DNA from: Treponema denticola | GTDB lineage: Bacteria; Spirochaetota; Spirochaetia; Treponematales; Treponemataceae | Direction of reading: 5' to 3' | Assembly (NCBI RefSeq): GCF_024400535.1 | Contig: NZ_CP038800.1 | Location: forward strand, 2,480,001 to 2,544,000 | Length of the DNA stretch: 64,000 nt | Shown: piece after piece, positions 24,967 through 33,654 of the stretch | How the letters are laid out: each line of letters starts with the position of its first letter | Position numbering within the stretch: position 1 is the stretch's first letter | Program-made: the position numbers and the translations under genes | The notes under the pieces: model-generated | Told to the model about the DNA's origin: nothing | The model's database searches: none | Seen by the model: only the letters and a program-made list of their open reading frames with translations

Positions 24967-25707
24967 ATGAAGGACGATATTAAAATAAATTTGGAAGAAG
25001 TGCATAGACGGATGGAAAAAGCTTGCAAGGCCTGCGGAAGGGATCTTAAAGAGGTAAGGCTTCTTATGGCAACAAAGACCGTTACACCGGAAAGAATCTT
25101 AAAGGCCTTTGAATACGGTGAACTTTTAATAGGAGAAAACAAGGTTCAGGAGCTATGCGAAAAGTATGAGCCTCTTTCATCGGTAAAACACGAGACCCAT
25201 TTTATAGGGCATCTGCAAACCAATAAGATAAAAGACGTAATAAAATATGCCGACTGCATTGAGTCTGTCGACAGGCTTGACTTAGCCGAAAAGCTTAGCA
25301 AAAGACTTGAACCCGAGGGGAAGACCATGGATATTTTAATTCAGGTAAACACCTCTCAAGAAGAAAGCAAATTCGGATGTAAGCCTGAAGAAGCTCTAGC
25401 TCTAACCGAAAAAATTGCAAAACTTCCCTGCTTAAAAATAAAAGGCCTTATGACAATAGGTCTTTTTTCCGATGATATGGATAAGGTGAGACTTTGTTTT
25501 AAGCTCCTGCAAAAAATTCGAAAAGAAATAACCGAAAAAAACATTCCCAATGTTTCGATGGAGGTTGTTTCTATGGGAATGACGGGAGATCTTGAAGTTG
25601 CTATCGAAGAAGGCTCAACCCTAATAAGAGTAGGTACGGCAATTTTCGGCAAAAGAAATTATCCCGATTCCTATTATTGGAACGAAAATGCAAAAATTGA
25701 AGGTTAA
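24967..25707 (+). CDS. YggS/PLPBP family pyridoxal-phosphate-binding protein
   Basis: Single-domain alanine-racemase-fold protein that binds PLP and helps keep vitamin B6 and amino-acid pools in balance; it has no known enzymatic reaction. Seen: VRLLMATKTVTPERI with the PLP lysine, IGENKVQELCEKYE, HFIGHLQTNKI, VNTSQEESKFGC, GLMTIG, and VSMGMTGDLEVAIEEGSTLI followed by RVGTAIFG. The 246 residues match the family. It overlaps the next gene by 20 bases. Confidence 0.95.
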   Translation: MKDDIKINLEEVHRRMEKACKACGRDLKEVRLLMATKTVTPERILKAFEYGELLIGENKVQELCEKYEPLSSVKHETHFIGHLQTNKIKDVIKYADCIESVDRLDLAEKLSKRLEPEGKTMDILIQVNTSQEESKFGCKPEEALALTEKIAKLPCLKIKGLMTIGLFSDDMDKVRLCFKLLQKIRKEITEKNIPNVSMEVVSMGMTGDLEVAIEEGSTLIRVGTAIFGKRNYPDSYYWNENAKIEG

Positions 25708-26497
25708 ACTTTTTGGTTTATGTTTTTTTTCTCTTTTCATATTTTACTCCTTTGCTCAAGATTTTGACGCTTTGACGAGGGTTCAAAAGAGGGTTGTAAA
25801 CATAGAAGCCGCCGTGTCGGAAGTCGATATTTTTATAAGTGCCTATGACGGGGACACGATAGCCTATAAAGCGGAGCTCAGCGCGGGCACAAAACTTTCG
25901 ATAGTTGAACATAAAAAGAAGTTAAGGTTTACCGAGATAAAACCGGCAAGCGGAAAACTTTTTATCTATGTTCCAAAAGATTTTTTACTTGAATCATGCA
26001 GAATTCTTGCAAGTCATTCTTCCATAAAAATTGAAGGCATAAAGGCCGTTCATTTTTCGGTTTCGGGGAATTTTAATCGGGCTGAAATTACAGGCTCCCG
26101 TTTAAAAAACAGCCTGATTGCACTTTCAAACGGCAGCCTTACCTTTAATAACGGCATTGTAACTGCGGCCGATTTTTGCTTAAACACCTCAACGGCAAAG
26201 ATTCAAATAGCCGAAGAAAAGGCGGATTGCAACCTTTTTGTAACAAAACAAAAATGTGAAAAATTCTTATATGATGGGGAAGCTTATACCGATAAAATTT
26301 TAGCCCTTTCGCCGTCCAAACCTAAAAAATTCATCTCGATGAGTGCTTCTTTTTCTGACATAGACTTGGGCTTTTCGGCACCTTTAAAAGAACCGGCAGA
26401 AAAATTCGATAAATACGGAGTCAGCGAATTCGGCCCCACCCCATCTCCCAATTTGGTAAACAACGAAGCAAATTTTTTACCGAAAACCGGCAAATAA
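25688..26497 (+). CDS. Exported protein with DUF4097-like beta domain
   Basis: A 269-residue protein with signal peptide KLFGLCFFSLFIFYSFAQ. The body consists of regular short strands (VNIEAAVSEVDIFISAYDGD, SCRILASHSSIKIEGIKAVH, NRAEITGSRLKNSLIALSNG, SASFSDIDLGFSAPL), reminiscent of the beta-helical DUF4097 putative adhesins. That family has no established function. It overlaps the PLP-protein gene by 20 bases and is likely co-translated with it. Confidence 0.7.
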   Translation: MQKLKVKLFGLCFFSLFIFYSFAQDFDALTRVQKRVVNIEAAVSEVDIFISAYDGDTIAYKAELSAGTKLSIVEHKKKLRFTEIKPASGKLFIYVPKDFLLESCRILASHSSIKIEGIKAVHFSVSGNFNRAEITGSRLKNSLIALSNGSLTFNNGIVTAADFCLNTSTAKIQIAEEKADCNLFVTKQKCEKFLYDGEAYTDKILALSPSKPKKFISMSASFSDIDLGFSAPLKEPAEKFDKYGVSEFGPTPSPNLVNNEANFLPKTGK

Positions 26498-26505
26498 GCA
26501 ATGAA

Positions 26506-26620
26506 AATATACAAGGATGTATATTCATTAACCGCCATGGATGGCGGTGGTTCCAACTTCGAGAGTTTTGCATAAGCAAAACTCTAAGATGAAAAATATA
26601 CAAGGATGTATATTTTTCAT
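26506..26620. repeat. Cluster of four hairpins, MITE-like
   Basis: Four dyads in 115 bp: AATATAC-AAGGAT-GTATATT (26506-26525); ACCGCCAT-GG-ATGGCGGT (26531-26548); AGAGTTTTGC-ATAA-GCAAAACTCT (26562-26585); ATGAAAAATATAC-AAGGAT-GTATATTTTTCAT (26589-26620). The first and last share core and loop, and each is followed by TTAACCG. The block lies between a gene end and the tRNA-Ile promoter. Confidence 0.8.
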
Positions 26621-26627
26621 TAACCGA

Positions 26628-26656
26628 TTGACAAGTTTTTAAGTTTTTGATATACT
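26628..26656 (+). promoter_or_regulatory. tRNA-Ile promoter
   Basis: TTGACA (26628-26633), 17-bp spacer, TATACT (26651-26656). The tRNA begins 16 bases downstream of the -10 box. Confidence 0.85.
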
Positions 26657-26671
26657 CAAAACTCTTTTTAA

Positions 26672-26745
<74 letters not shown>

Positions 26746-26865
26746 CTTTTCTTTTTAATCTTTTGTGCAGCCGAATTATGCCGCTGCAAAAAAAACCTTT
26801 AGTTTCCCATTCGATGGGAAATTCCTTAATTGACAAGCCCCAATCCTTATGATAAACTAATAACT

Positions 26866-28482
26866 ATGATGGATTTTAGTAGAAAACTGCCTATAGGCGT
26901 ACAAAGTTTTAAAGATTTGCGAGAAAAAGAATTCCTCTATGTTGATAAAACGGAATATGTTTTCCGTCTTGCTAGTGCAAGTAAGGTTTACTTTTTAAGC
27001 CGCCCCCGCCGCTTCGGTAAAAGCCTTTTTCTTTCAACATTAGAAGCCTATTTTTTAGGTCAAAAAGAATTATTTAAAGGCCTGGCAATCGAAAAACTGG
27101 AAGAAGCCGAAAAAGAAAATCGAGAAATATGGCAGAAATATCCGATATTATATTTTGATTTTAATGTAGGTAGGTATGCCGATGCAGATGCCCTCAATGA
27201 AAGATTAGGATTTTTACTCAAAAATATAGAAACACAATATGAAATTACCCCCGACAGCATAGACAGTTTAGGTTCAAGATTTGAAAGAACTATAAGAACT
27301 GCCTACGAAAAAACCGGCAAGCAGGTAGTTATACTAATTGACGAATACGATAAGCCTCTTCTTCAAACAATGGGAGTAAATGAAGAATTAAACACAGAGT
27401 ACAAGGCTGTCTTAAAGGCTTTTTACTCCGTATTAAAAAGCAATGATGAGTATATCCGATTTGCCTTTTTAACGGGAGTTACAAAATTCAGCAAGGTAAG
27501 TATTTTCAGCGATTTAAACAATCTAAACGATATAAGTCTAAACCCTGAGTTTTCAGCTATTTGCGGAATAAGTCAAGAAGAATTAGTAAAAACCTTCCGC
27601 CCCGAAATAGAAACCCTAGCCGAAAAAAACGAGCTCAACTATGAGGATTGTATTTCGGCCTTAAAGAAAAGATATGACGGTTATTGTTTTTCTTACGAAA
27701 CGGAAACAATGTACAACCCATTCAGTCTGCTCAATGTCTTTTTTTCAAAACGATTTGAAGACTATTGGTTTGCAACAGGTACTCCGACCTTTTTGGTAAA
27801 CGAATTAAAAAGGGAGAACTACAACATTCCCCACTTGGACGGAAATGTGGAGATGAGTTCAGCATTTTTATCCGATTACAGGGCCGGTGTGGACTCAATT
27901 ATACCCGTACTGTTTCAATCGGGCTACCTAACGATAAAAGGCTATGATAAAGAATATAAGATGTATAGGCTTGGCTTTCCGAATGAGGAAGTTCGTTACG
28001 GCTTTTTATATAATCTTTTACCCGAATATTCAAATATAAGCTTTACCAATACCTCTTTTAATGTGGTTCAGTTTACAAAGGATTTAAGAGCGGGAAAAAT
28101 AGATGAGTTTATGCAAAGATTAAAGTCGATAATGGCGAGCCTCCCCTACGATACTGTAAAAAAAGATACCGATAAAAGCATTGCATTGAGGGAGCATAAT
28201 TTTCAAGTTTGTATTTACTTGGTTTTTGCCCTTATGGGACAGTTTGTCGAAGTGGAAACGCCCTCCTCTGCAGGAAGAACCGACTGCCTTGTAAAAACCG
28301 AAAAGGCAATTTACATCTTTGAGTTTAAGCTAAAGGAAAGTGCGGAAGATGCCTTAAAACAAATCAAAGAAAAAAACTATGCCGAAAGGTACAAGGCGGA
28401 CAACAAAAAGATAGTGCTTATCGGCGTCAGCTTTAATGCGGAAGAAAATACTGTGAGCGAGTGGTTAAGCGAAACTGTATAG
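26866..28482 (+). CDS. AAA-ATPase-like protein with PD-(D/E)xK nuclease-like C-terminus
   Basis: Belongs to the large family of AAA-ATPase-like (ORF6N/DUF1703-type) proteins, abundant and expanded in some bacteria; proposed to be mobile or defence-related but not proven. The N-terminal domain begins LPIGVQSFKDLREKEFLYVD, with Walker A-like RPRRFGKS and Walker B VVILIDEYDKPLL. The C-terminus has VEVETPSSAGRTDCLV and IYIFEFKLKESAEDALKQI, the E...D...ExK nuclease pattern. The start is the ATG at 26866 (or 26869): the in-frame TTG at 26830 is inside the TTGACA -35 box (26830-26835; -10 TAAACT 26853-26858). The transcript may be leaderless. Confidence 0.85.
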   Translation: MMDFSRKLPIGVQSFKDLREKEFLYVDKTEYVFRLASASKVYFLSRPRRFGKSLFLSTLEAYFLGQKELFKGLAIEKLEEAEKENREIWQKYPILYFDFNVGRYADADALNERLGFLLKNIETQYEITPDSIDSLGSRFERTIRTAYEKTGKQVVILIDEYDKPLLQTMGVNEELNTEYKAVLKAFYSVLKSNDEYIRFAFLTGVTKFSKVSIFSDLNNLNDISLNPEFSAICGISQEELVKTFRPEIETLAEKNELNYEDCISALKKRYDGYCFSYETETMYNPFSLLNVFFSKRFEDYWFATGTPTFLVNELKRENYNIPHLDGNVEMSSAFLSDYRAGVDSIIPVLFQSGYLTIKGYDKEYKMYRLGFPNEEVRYGFLYNLLPEYSNISFTNTSFNVVQFTKDLRAGKIDEFMQRLKSIMASLPYDTVKKDTDKSIALREHNFQVCIYLVFALMGQFVEVETPSSAGRTDCLVKTEKAIYIFEFKLKESAEDALKQIKEKNYAERYKADNKKIVLIGVSFNAEENTVSEWLSETV

Positions 28483-28518
28483 GCTTAAAATCTTTCAGAT
28501 TAAAATCTTCTTTTCTTT

Positions 28519-29172
28519 TTACAAACTGTAATAAAGCGAAAAAAAGTGCATTATGCTTCCGCCTATAACAAAGAGGTGCCAGATGCTGTGTGCCCATTTT
28601 ACTTTCTTCATTGCATAAAAAATACAACCGGCAGTATAAATAATTCCGCCTACAATTAAAAACTTAAAACTTAAAAGCGGCAGCTGTTCTTTTAAAGGCC
28701 TTGCGGCAAAAATGATGAGCCAACCCATAGGGATATAGGTAATAACCGATAGAACCCTTACCCTGCTTCCTAATATCGAGTATAAAACTATGCCTAGGAC
28801 AGCCATTCCCCAGATAATGCCGAAGATTGTCCAGCCGACAGCTCCGTTGAGGGCAGAAAGACAGTAGGCAGTGTAGGTTCCGGCTATCAGTATGTAGATT
28901 GAGCAGTGGTCGAATATGCCGAATACTTTTTTTGCTTTTAGCGGAAGAGCATGGTATAGGGTTGAAAAAAGATAGAGGATTATCAAGGAGGCTCCGAAAA
29001 TGGTAAAGCCTACTACATAACCGGCCTTTAAATCAGGCGGAGCATAACGGGCAGCCCTTATAATTAAAAGCACGAGGGCCGCAATCGAAAGACCTACCCC
29101 TATTCCGTGAGTTACGGCATTTGCAATTTCTTCACCTATAGAATATCGGCGTTTAATTTTTTCTTCTTTCAT
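28519..29172 (-). CDS. Hemolysin III / PAQR-family membrane protein
   Basis: A 217-residue protein with seven hydrophobic segments. Family signatures: [20 protein letters not shown] at the N-terminus, [32 protein letters not shown] and, near the end, [19 protein letters not shown]. The conserved Ser/His/Asp residues for the zinc site of PAQR proteins are present. Pore formation has been claimed for one member only; the usual role is unclear and may be a lipid hydrolase. Divergent from the M23 peptidase gene. Confidence 0.92.
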   Translation of the reverse strand: MKEEKIKRRYSIGEEIANAVTHGIGVGLSIAALVLLIIRAARYAPPDLKAGYVVGFTIFGASLIILYLFSTLYHALPLKAKKVFGIFDHCSIYILIAGTYTAYCLSALNGAVGWTIFGIIWGMAVLGIVLYSILGSRVRVLSVITYIPMGWLIIFAARPLKEQLPLLSFKFLIVGGIIYTAGCIFYAMKKVKWAHSIWHLFVIGGSIMHFFSLYYSL

Positions 29173-29347
29173 AATTATTATTTAGACAGTTTAAGGGAGT
29201 TAAGGTTGCATGGGGAATATTAATAAAAAAGAGGCGATTTGATCCGTTGCATTTTTTTGTCTTTTTTAGTATAATTTTAACGCTGAAAGCGTGAAGAAAA
29301 TATGTTTTTTTGCCGATAATTAAATATAAAAAGTTGTGCAGGTTTAA

Positions 29348-30271
29348 ATGAAAAAAACTCATTATTTGTTTGCAGGTATAATCGGTTTTCTCCTTGTACT
29401 AGGTACAGTCTATTTTGCCTTAGATGGCTTTGATTCTATTAATCTATCTCAAAACTCATTAGATGGGGGAATGGGCGGAGGAGATACAAGATTGCCGACT
29501 TTTAGACCTGATAAGGAAATTTCGGAAATAAAGCTCCCCCCCTTGGACTACATAGTATATTCGGTAAAAAAAGGCGACATGGTAGGCGAGATAGCCTCCC
29601 GATATGGGGTAAGTCAGGATGCAATTATAAGCTTAAACAAACTTAGAAACACAAGAACTCTTCAAATAGGACAGCTGTTGAAAATACCCTCAATGGACGG
29701 AATTGTTTATACTCCGAAAAAAGGCGATACGCCTGAAAAATTGGCCGACACCTATAAAATTTCACTTGAAAAATTAGCTCTGGTCAATAACATTTCGGAT
29801 AACAACATACTAAAAGCAGGTTCAGTAATATTCTTGCCTGATGCAAAACTGGACTGGGTAACCCTTCAAGAAATAAATGGAGACCTTTTTAAGTCTCCCA
29901 TACATGGAGGATACAGGGTAACATCCAGATACGGCTGGAGACGGGACCCTTTTACAGGAAACAGGAGCTTTCATAACGGTATAGACCTTGCAACATATCA
30001 TGGAGCCCCCATCTATGCAGCCCTTCCGGGAACCGTGGCTGCAACAGGCTACAGTAATGTATACGGTAACTATGTAATAATAAGGCATCACTCAGGCTAT
30101 CAAACCCTTTACGGACACATGCATACGATTATAACCTCTCGCGGAAAGTATGTTACTTCACAAAGCAAGATAGGAACCGTAGGCACAACAGGAAGAAGTA
30201 CCGGCCCCCATGTTCATTTTACGGTTTACAAAAACGGAGCTACGATAAATCCTGTCGCCGTATGGAATTAA
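29348..30271 (+). CDS. LysM-containing M23 peptidase
   Basis: Envelope peptidoglycan endopeptidase or amidase activator. An N-terminal signal/anchor covers residues 8-27. Two LysM domains follow (YSVKKGDMVGEIASRYGVSQ... and YTPKKGDTPEKLADTYKISL...), about residues 68-165. The M23 domain (about 190-305) shows RRDPFTGNRSFHNGIDLA and TGRSTGPHVHFTVY, so the zinc ligands (H...D, HxH) are present and catalysis is likely. Length 307. Confidence 0.94.
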   Translation: MKKTHYLFAGIIGFLLVLGTVYFALDGFDSINLSQNSLDGGMGGGDTRLPTFRPDKEISEIKLPPLDYIVYSVKKGDMVGEIASRYGVSQDAIISLNKLRNTRTLQIGQLLKIPSMDGIVYTPKKGDTPEKLADTYKISLEKLALVNNISDNNILKAGSVIFLPDAKLDWVTLQEINGDLFKSPIHGGYRVTSRYGWRRDPFTGNRSFHNGIDLATYHGAPIYAALPGTVAATGYSNVYGNYVIIRHHSGYQTLYGHMHTIITSRGKYVTSQSKIGTVGTTGRSTGPHVHFTVYKNGATINPVAVWN

Positions 30272-30314
30272 CCTAAAGCTCTTATAAGATATTCTAGAAA
30301 TATTTACATATTTT

Positions 30315-30797
30315 CTATTTTTGATCCTTTAAATCCAGCTTTTTTACAAAAAAGTCAAGATTACGGTAAACAAAGACAGCTGAATAAACGCTTACAAATA
30401 TGGCAAATACAAGAGCAAAAGGAACTACAAAACTAAGCTTAAAATTCTCTGCTGCCCATTTACCTATTTCTGTAAACGGTATATAAGCAAGGCCGACAAT
30501 CATCAATAAGCCGACAAGAGCCCATGGTAAGATGCTGACATTAGGAAGCTGATATTTTTCTGCCTGAAGGCTTAAAAGATCCGGAACTGCAGCATTAATC
30601 TTTACCATAGTTTTTTCGGTAAGAATCTCATCTGCCTTGGTCCTAAAAGAAGAGATATATAGATTCGAGGCTTGAGTAAGAGCACGGACAAGGCTGCGGC
30701 ATTTTTTACACCTCAAAAGATGGAAAGTAACTGCAAAAGGAACCGCCTCATGCTTATCAAGCATCATATAACGGTTAATAGCTTCATTACATGTCAT
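30315..30797 (-). CDS. Putative anti-sigma factor with zinc finger and membrane anchor
   Basis: A 160-residue protein. The N-terminus (MTCNEAINRY..., FHLLRCKKCRSLV) shows the Cys...His-x3-Cys-x2-Cys pattern of zf-HC2 anti-sigma domains. Two hydrophobic segments follow (SILPWALVGLLMIVGLAYIP and LSFVVPFALVFAIFVSVYSA). Its start overlaps the ECF sigma gene's end by 11 bases, the usual layout of a cognate pair. Presumably it holds the sigma factor at the membrane. Confidence 0.8.
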   Translation of the reverse strand: MTCNEAINRYMMLDKHEAVPFAVTFHLLRCKKCRSLVRALTQASNLYISSFRTKADEILTEKTMVKINAAVPDLLSLQAEKYQLPNVSILPWALVGLLMIVGLAYIPFTEIGKWAAENFKLSFVVPFALVFAIFVSVYSAVFVYRNLDFFVKKLDLKDQK

Positions 30798-31428
30798 AGG
30801 CTAAATTCAATTTAAATAAAACGGGATATTTAGGACTTTCTTCTTGTCCGTAAATTCCTTGATTTTCAAGTTCGGTTTTTAATATTTTTTTTGAGCGGAA
30901 AATATGGGACTTAATAGTGTTTACGGGTATACCCGTAACCGATTCTATATCCGCATAGGGCATATCATAAAAGAAATAAAGGTCGATACATATTCTGTAT
31001 TTTTCGGGGAGGTCATTTACAGCCCGCCTGATTGCATTTTTTACACAATTTTGGATCTGCTTTTCTTCGGGAGTTAAATCGTTTGTTTTTATTTCAAAAT
31101 CGTCAAAGGCAGAAACGAATTCTCTTTTACGCTTAACAGAGTTGATAGCCGAATTATAGGCAATCCTCATAAGCCATGTAGAAAAAGAAGACTCTCCGCG
31201 GAATTTAGGCAGAGCCGAAAAAGTTTTAAGCATTATATCCTGTACAAAATCTTCAGAGTCATCATGGTTTTTAAAAAAGCTCATCCCCAAAGAATAGATA
31301 CGCTTTTGATACTTTGCAGCAATGAGGCTGAAGGTCTCGGTATTTCCTGCAAGGACGGCCTTACATAAGAGGCGGTCTTGCACGGCTTCAGGAGATTCTT
31401 TTCTGAGTAAATTGGAAAATTTAATCAT
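30787..31428 (-). CDS. ECF-type RNA polymerase sigma factor
   Basis: A 213-residue sigma-70 family member with region 2 (YSLGMSFFKNHDDSEDFVQD, SFSTWLMRIAYNSAINSVKR) and region 4 (LPEKYRICIDLYFFYDMPYA, VTGIPVNTIKSHIFRSKKIL). It is encoded between a small membrane protein and its probable anti-sigma factor, with overlapping reading frames on both sides. Target promoters unknown. Confidence 0.93.
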   Translation of the reverse strand: MIKFSNLLRKESPEAVQDRLLCKAVLAGNTETFSLIAAKYQKRIYSLGMSFFKNHDDSEDFVQDIMLKTFSALPKFRGESSFSTWLMRIAYNSAINSVKRKREFVSAFDDFEIKTNDLTPEEKQIQNCVKNAIRRAVNDLPEKYRICIDLYFFYDMPYADIESVTGIPVNTIKSHIFRSKKILKTELENQGIYGQEESPKYPVLFKLNLAYDM

Positions 31429-31778
31429 CTTTCAGTTTCCCTTTTTCTGCCATTAGATGAAATAAAATAGTAGAGCAAAAGGCCTATACCGCAGCTTAAG
31501 GGTACAAGACCGCCTAAAAGTACATAGCTCAGTCCGTCTATTACCGAAAATAGAACGGTCAATACGCCCCCTATCATCAGCAAAAGAATACCCGAAATAA
31601 GGCAAAAACCCGACAAATTAAATTTTATCGGAATATATGTTTTAGTTTGAATTTGACAGATTATCTGCTTGTTACGCCAAAATAAGTAGAAAAAAATTAA
31701 AACGCCGGCCATAACAATACCGACTATAGGAACAACAGCTATAATAATTTGCGCAGCCGCAACGGGTTGTCCGTTCAT
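31425..31778 (-). CDS. Small membrane protein
   Basis: A 117-residue protein with three hydrophobic segments (about residues 8-30, 57-80 and 84-108) and a basic tail (SSNGRKRETER). No family recognised. It overlaps the sigma-factor start by four bases, so it belongs to the same operon. GGAGGAATTG precedes the ATG. Confidence 0.75.
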   Translation of the reverse strand: MNGQPVAAAQIIIAVVPIVGIVMAGVLIFFYLFWRNKQIICQIQTKTYIPIKFNLSGFCLISGILLLMIGGVLTVLFSVIDGLSYVLLGGLVPLSCGIGLLLYYFISSNGRKRETER

Positions 31779-31810
31779 TTCAATTCCTCCAAAATATGAT
31801 TTTAGGAACC

Positions 31811-32287
31811 TTATTCCAAAATAACGAAATCTTTAAAATATAGGCGTTTTATACGCGATAAATTTAGAATAGAATTTATCTCGGCCAATACTTCTTTTTT
31901 AACCTCGTTTTCAGGCATGGTATAAAGCTCATATACGGTTTTTTTCGAAAACCAGTCAATTATACTCTTCCTTATATCTTCCTTCTTTTGAACAAGTTCC
32001 TCTTCAAAGGCCTTATCCTCGGAATTATACTCCAAAACGGGAAAAACGACAAGGGTTCCGGGGGTGGTATCGGCTGTAGAAATTCTAAGCTTTCCTAAAT
32101 CGGAATAAAGAGCCTTTTTTCCGCGTATCTCCGAAGGACTTTCAGGTCTTAAAGCCTCATCGGTATTTTTTTTCTTAAAAAGAGAAAAAATGGAACCTGC
32201 AATTATAATAAGGATTATTGCAAAAAGCACATATTTAAGGAATTTATATAATTTTAAGCCCTTCCGTTTATTTTTAAGCATACTCAA
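31811..32287 (-). CDS. FliL-like membrane protein
   Basis: A 158-residue protein: basic N-terminus, one transmembrane helix (YVLFAIILIIIAGSIFSLF, residues 18-38), then a periplasmic domain ending ISTADTTPGTLVVFPVLEYN ... MPENEVKKEVLAEINSILNL ... IKRLYFKDFVIL, like the flagellar basal-body protein FliL. It is not in a flagellar operon here and may be a paralogue. It is transcribed with the sigma-factor genes or separately, 32 bases upstream of 31778. Confidence 0.75.
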   Translation of the reverse strand: MSMLKNKRKGLKLYKFLKYVLFAIILIIIAGSIFSLFKKKNTDEALRPESPSEIRGKKALYSDLGKLRISTADTTPGTLVVFPVLEYNSEDKAFEEELVQKKEDIRKSIIDWFSKKTVYELYTMPENEVKKEVLAEINSILNLSRIKRLYFKDFVILE

Positions 32288-32340
32288 TTATATAAAATGG
32301 AAGCCGAATATTCAATAGAGACTTTAGTTTATTTGCTCTG

Positions 32341-33561
32341 TTACTTGTTTGCCAAAAAACCGCCTACAGGATATTGGAAGATTCTAAGGTCGAATTCGTG
32401 AACAGACGCAAAAAGATGGTCAAAAATATCGGCTTGAATTTTTTCGTACTCTCCCCAGTCGGTGGTTGCAGTAAAAACATAAATCTCCAAGGGAACGCCT
32501 GTAGCTCCCGGCTCAAGCTGCCGCACCAAAAAGGTCAAATCCTTTCTTAAAGTATCAAGGCTTTGAAGATAGCGCGTAACATACATTCTAAATGTGCCGA
32601 TATTGGTAAGCCTTCTATCGTTTAAGGGATGCTCCGTATCGCTGCCGTATTGGGCACTTATATCCGAGCTTTCAACTTCGGCAAAGTAGGATTTTAAAAG
32701 GTCTATCTTCCCTACTCTTCGCCTCAGCTCTTCATCCATAAATTTTACGGAAGAAACATCCAAAAAGATTGAACGCTTGATACGCCTTCCGCCCGTTTCC
32801 TGCATTCCGCGCCAGTTTTTAAAACCGCTTTGCATCAGGTCGCTTGTCGGTAAAACGGAAATAGTCTTATCCCAGTTTTGAATTTTTATCGTATGTAAGG
32901 CAACCTCGGTAACATCTCCGTCGGCATCATATTTAGGAACCGAAATCCAATCGCCTCTTCTAACCAAATCGTAGGAAGAAATCTGGAGGCTTGCCACAAA
33001 AGAAAGAATCGTCTCGCGGAAGACCAAAAGAAGAACAGCCGTCATAGCTCCTATTCCGCTTAAAAGAGACCATGGGGACTTTCCGCTGATTGTTCCTGCA
33101 GCGATGATAAAGCCTGCAATATAAACAATTAAGATAAAAACCTGAATATAACTGCGGTATGGCTTTCCCGCAAATCGGGGTTCATTTTCGGTATAGGCTG
33201 TAAGTCCGTCTAAGAGGCCGTGCAAAAGTCTTATTATTATCCATATCGAAATAAGGCTTGCAAGTTTTTGCATAAGCCCCGCTCCGAAACTTAATTTTAG
33301 CGACAAAAAATTAAAAGCAAAAATATATATAATAAGCGAAATGCGTTCTACATGAATTTTATCAAAAATATAATCATCCAGTTTGCTTTTTGTTTTGGCT
33401 GTAATGCGGGACAGTATTTTTTTTACCGTTCCCGACAGTATTTTCTTTAACACTTTATGAAGAATAAAAGAAACAGCCAAAACGGCAAACAGCCAAAAAA
33501 TATCGCCTCTCACTGAATCTTCCGAAAGCCATTTTTGAACATTATCCAATAAATTTTGCAT
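32341..33561 (-). CDS. MscS-family mechanosensitive channel, YbdG-like
   Basis: A 406-residue membrane protein. Several N-terminal helices, then the pore-lining helix and MscS beta domain: GAMTAVLLLVFRETILSFVA, YDLVRRGDWISVPKYDADGD, HTIKIQNWDKTISVLPTSDL, FKNWRGMQETGGRRIKRSIF. These last motifs are those of the YbdG subfamily, which gates in response to osmotic shock in E. coli. Confidence 0.92.
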   Translation of the reverse strand: MQNLLDNVQKWLSEDSVRGDIFWLFAVLAVSFILHKVLKKILSGTVKKILSRITAKTKSKLDDYIFDKIHVERISLIIYIFAFNFLSLKLSFGAGLMQKLASLISIWIIIRLLHGLLDGLTAYTENEPRFAGKPYRSYIQVFILIVYIAGFIIAAGTISGKSPWSLLSGIGAMTAVLLLVFRETILSFVASLQISSYDLVRRGDWISVPKYDADGDVTEVALHTIKIQNWDKTISVLPTSDLMQSGFKNWRGMQETGGRRIKRSIFLDVSSVKFMDEELRRRVGKIDLLKSYFAEVESSDISAQYGSDTEHPLNDRRLTNIGTFRMYVTRYLQSLDTLRKDLTFLVRQLEPGATGVPLEIYVFTATTDWGEYEKIQADIFDHLFASVHEFDLRIFQYPVGGFLANK

Positions 33562-33645
33562 AAAATATAATACCTCTTAAAATGTTAAAATAAATATTCT
33601 TTAATTTTAATTAAAAAAGTGAAGTCTGTAAAGAGCTTTTGAAAA

Positions 33646-33654
33646 GGAGTGTTC
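33646..33654 (+). repeat. Left 9-bp target-site duplication of the IS
   Basis: GGAGTGTTC, repeated exactly at 34823-34831. The 8-10 bp duplication size fits the ISAs1 family. Confidence 0.85.

Noticed and set aside
26830-26865. TTG start of the AAA-ATPase gene
   Set aside because: The TTG is the first half of a TTGACA -35 box, with a -10 box downstream; ATG 26866 is more plausible.
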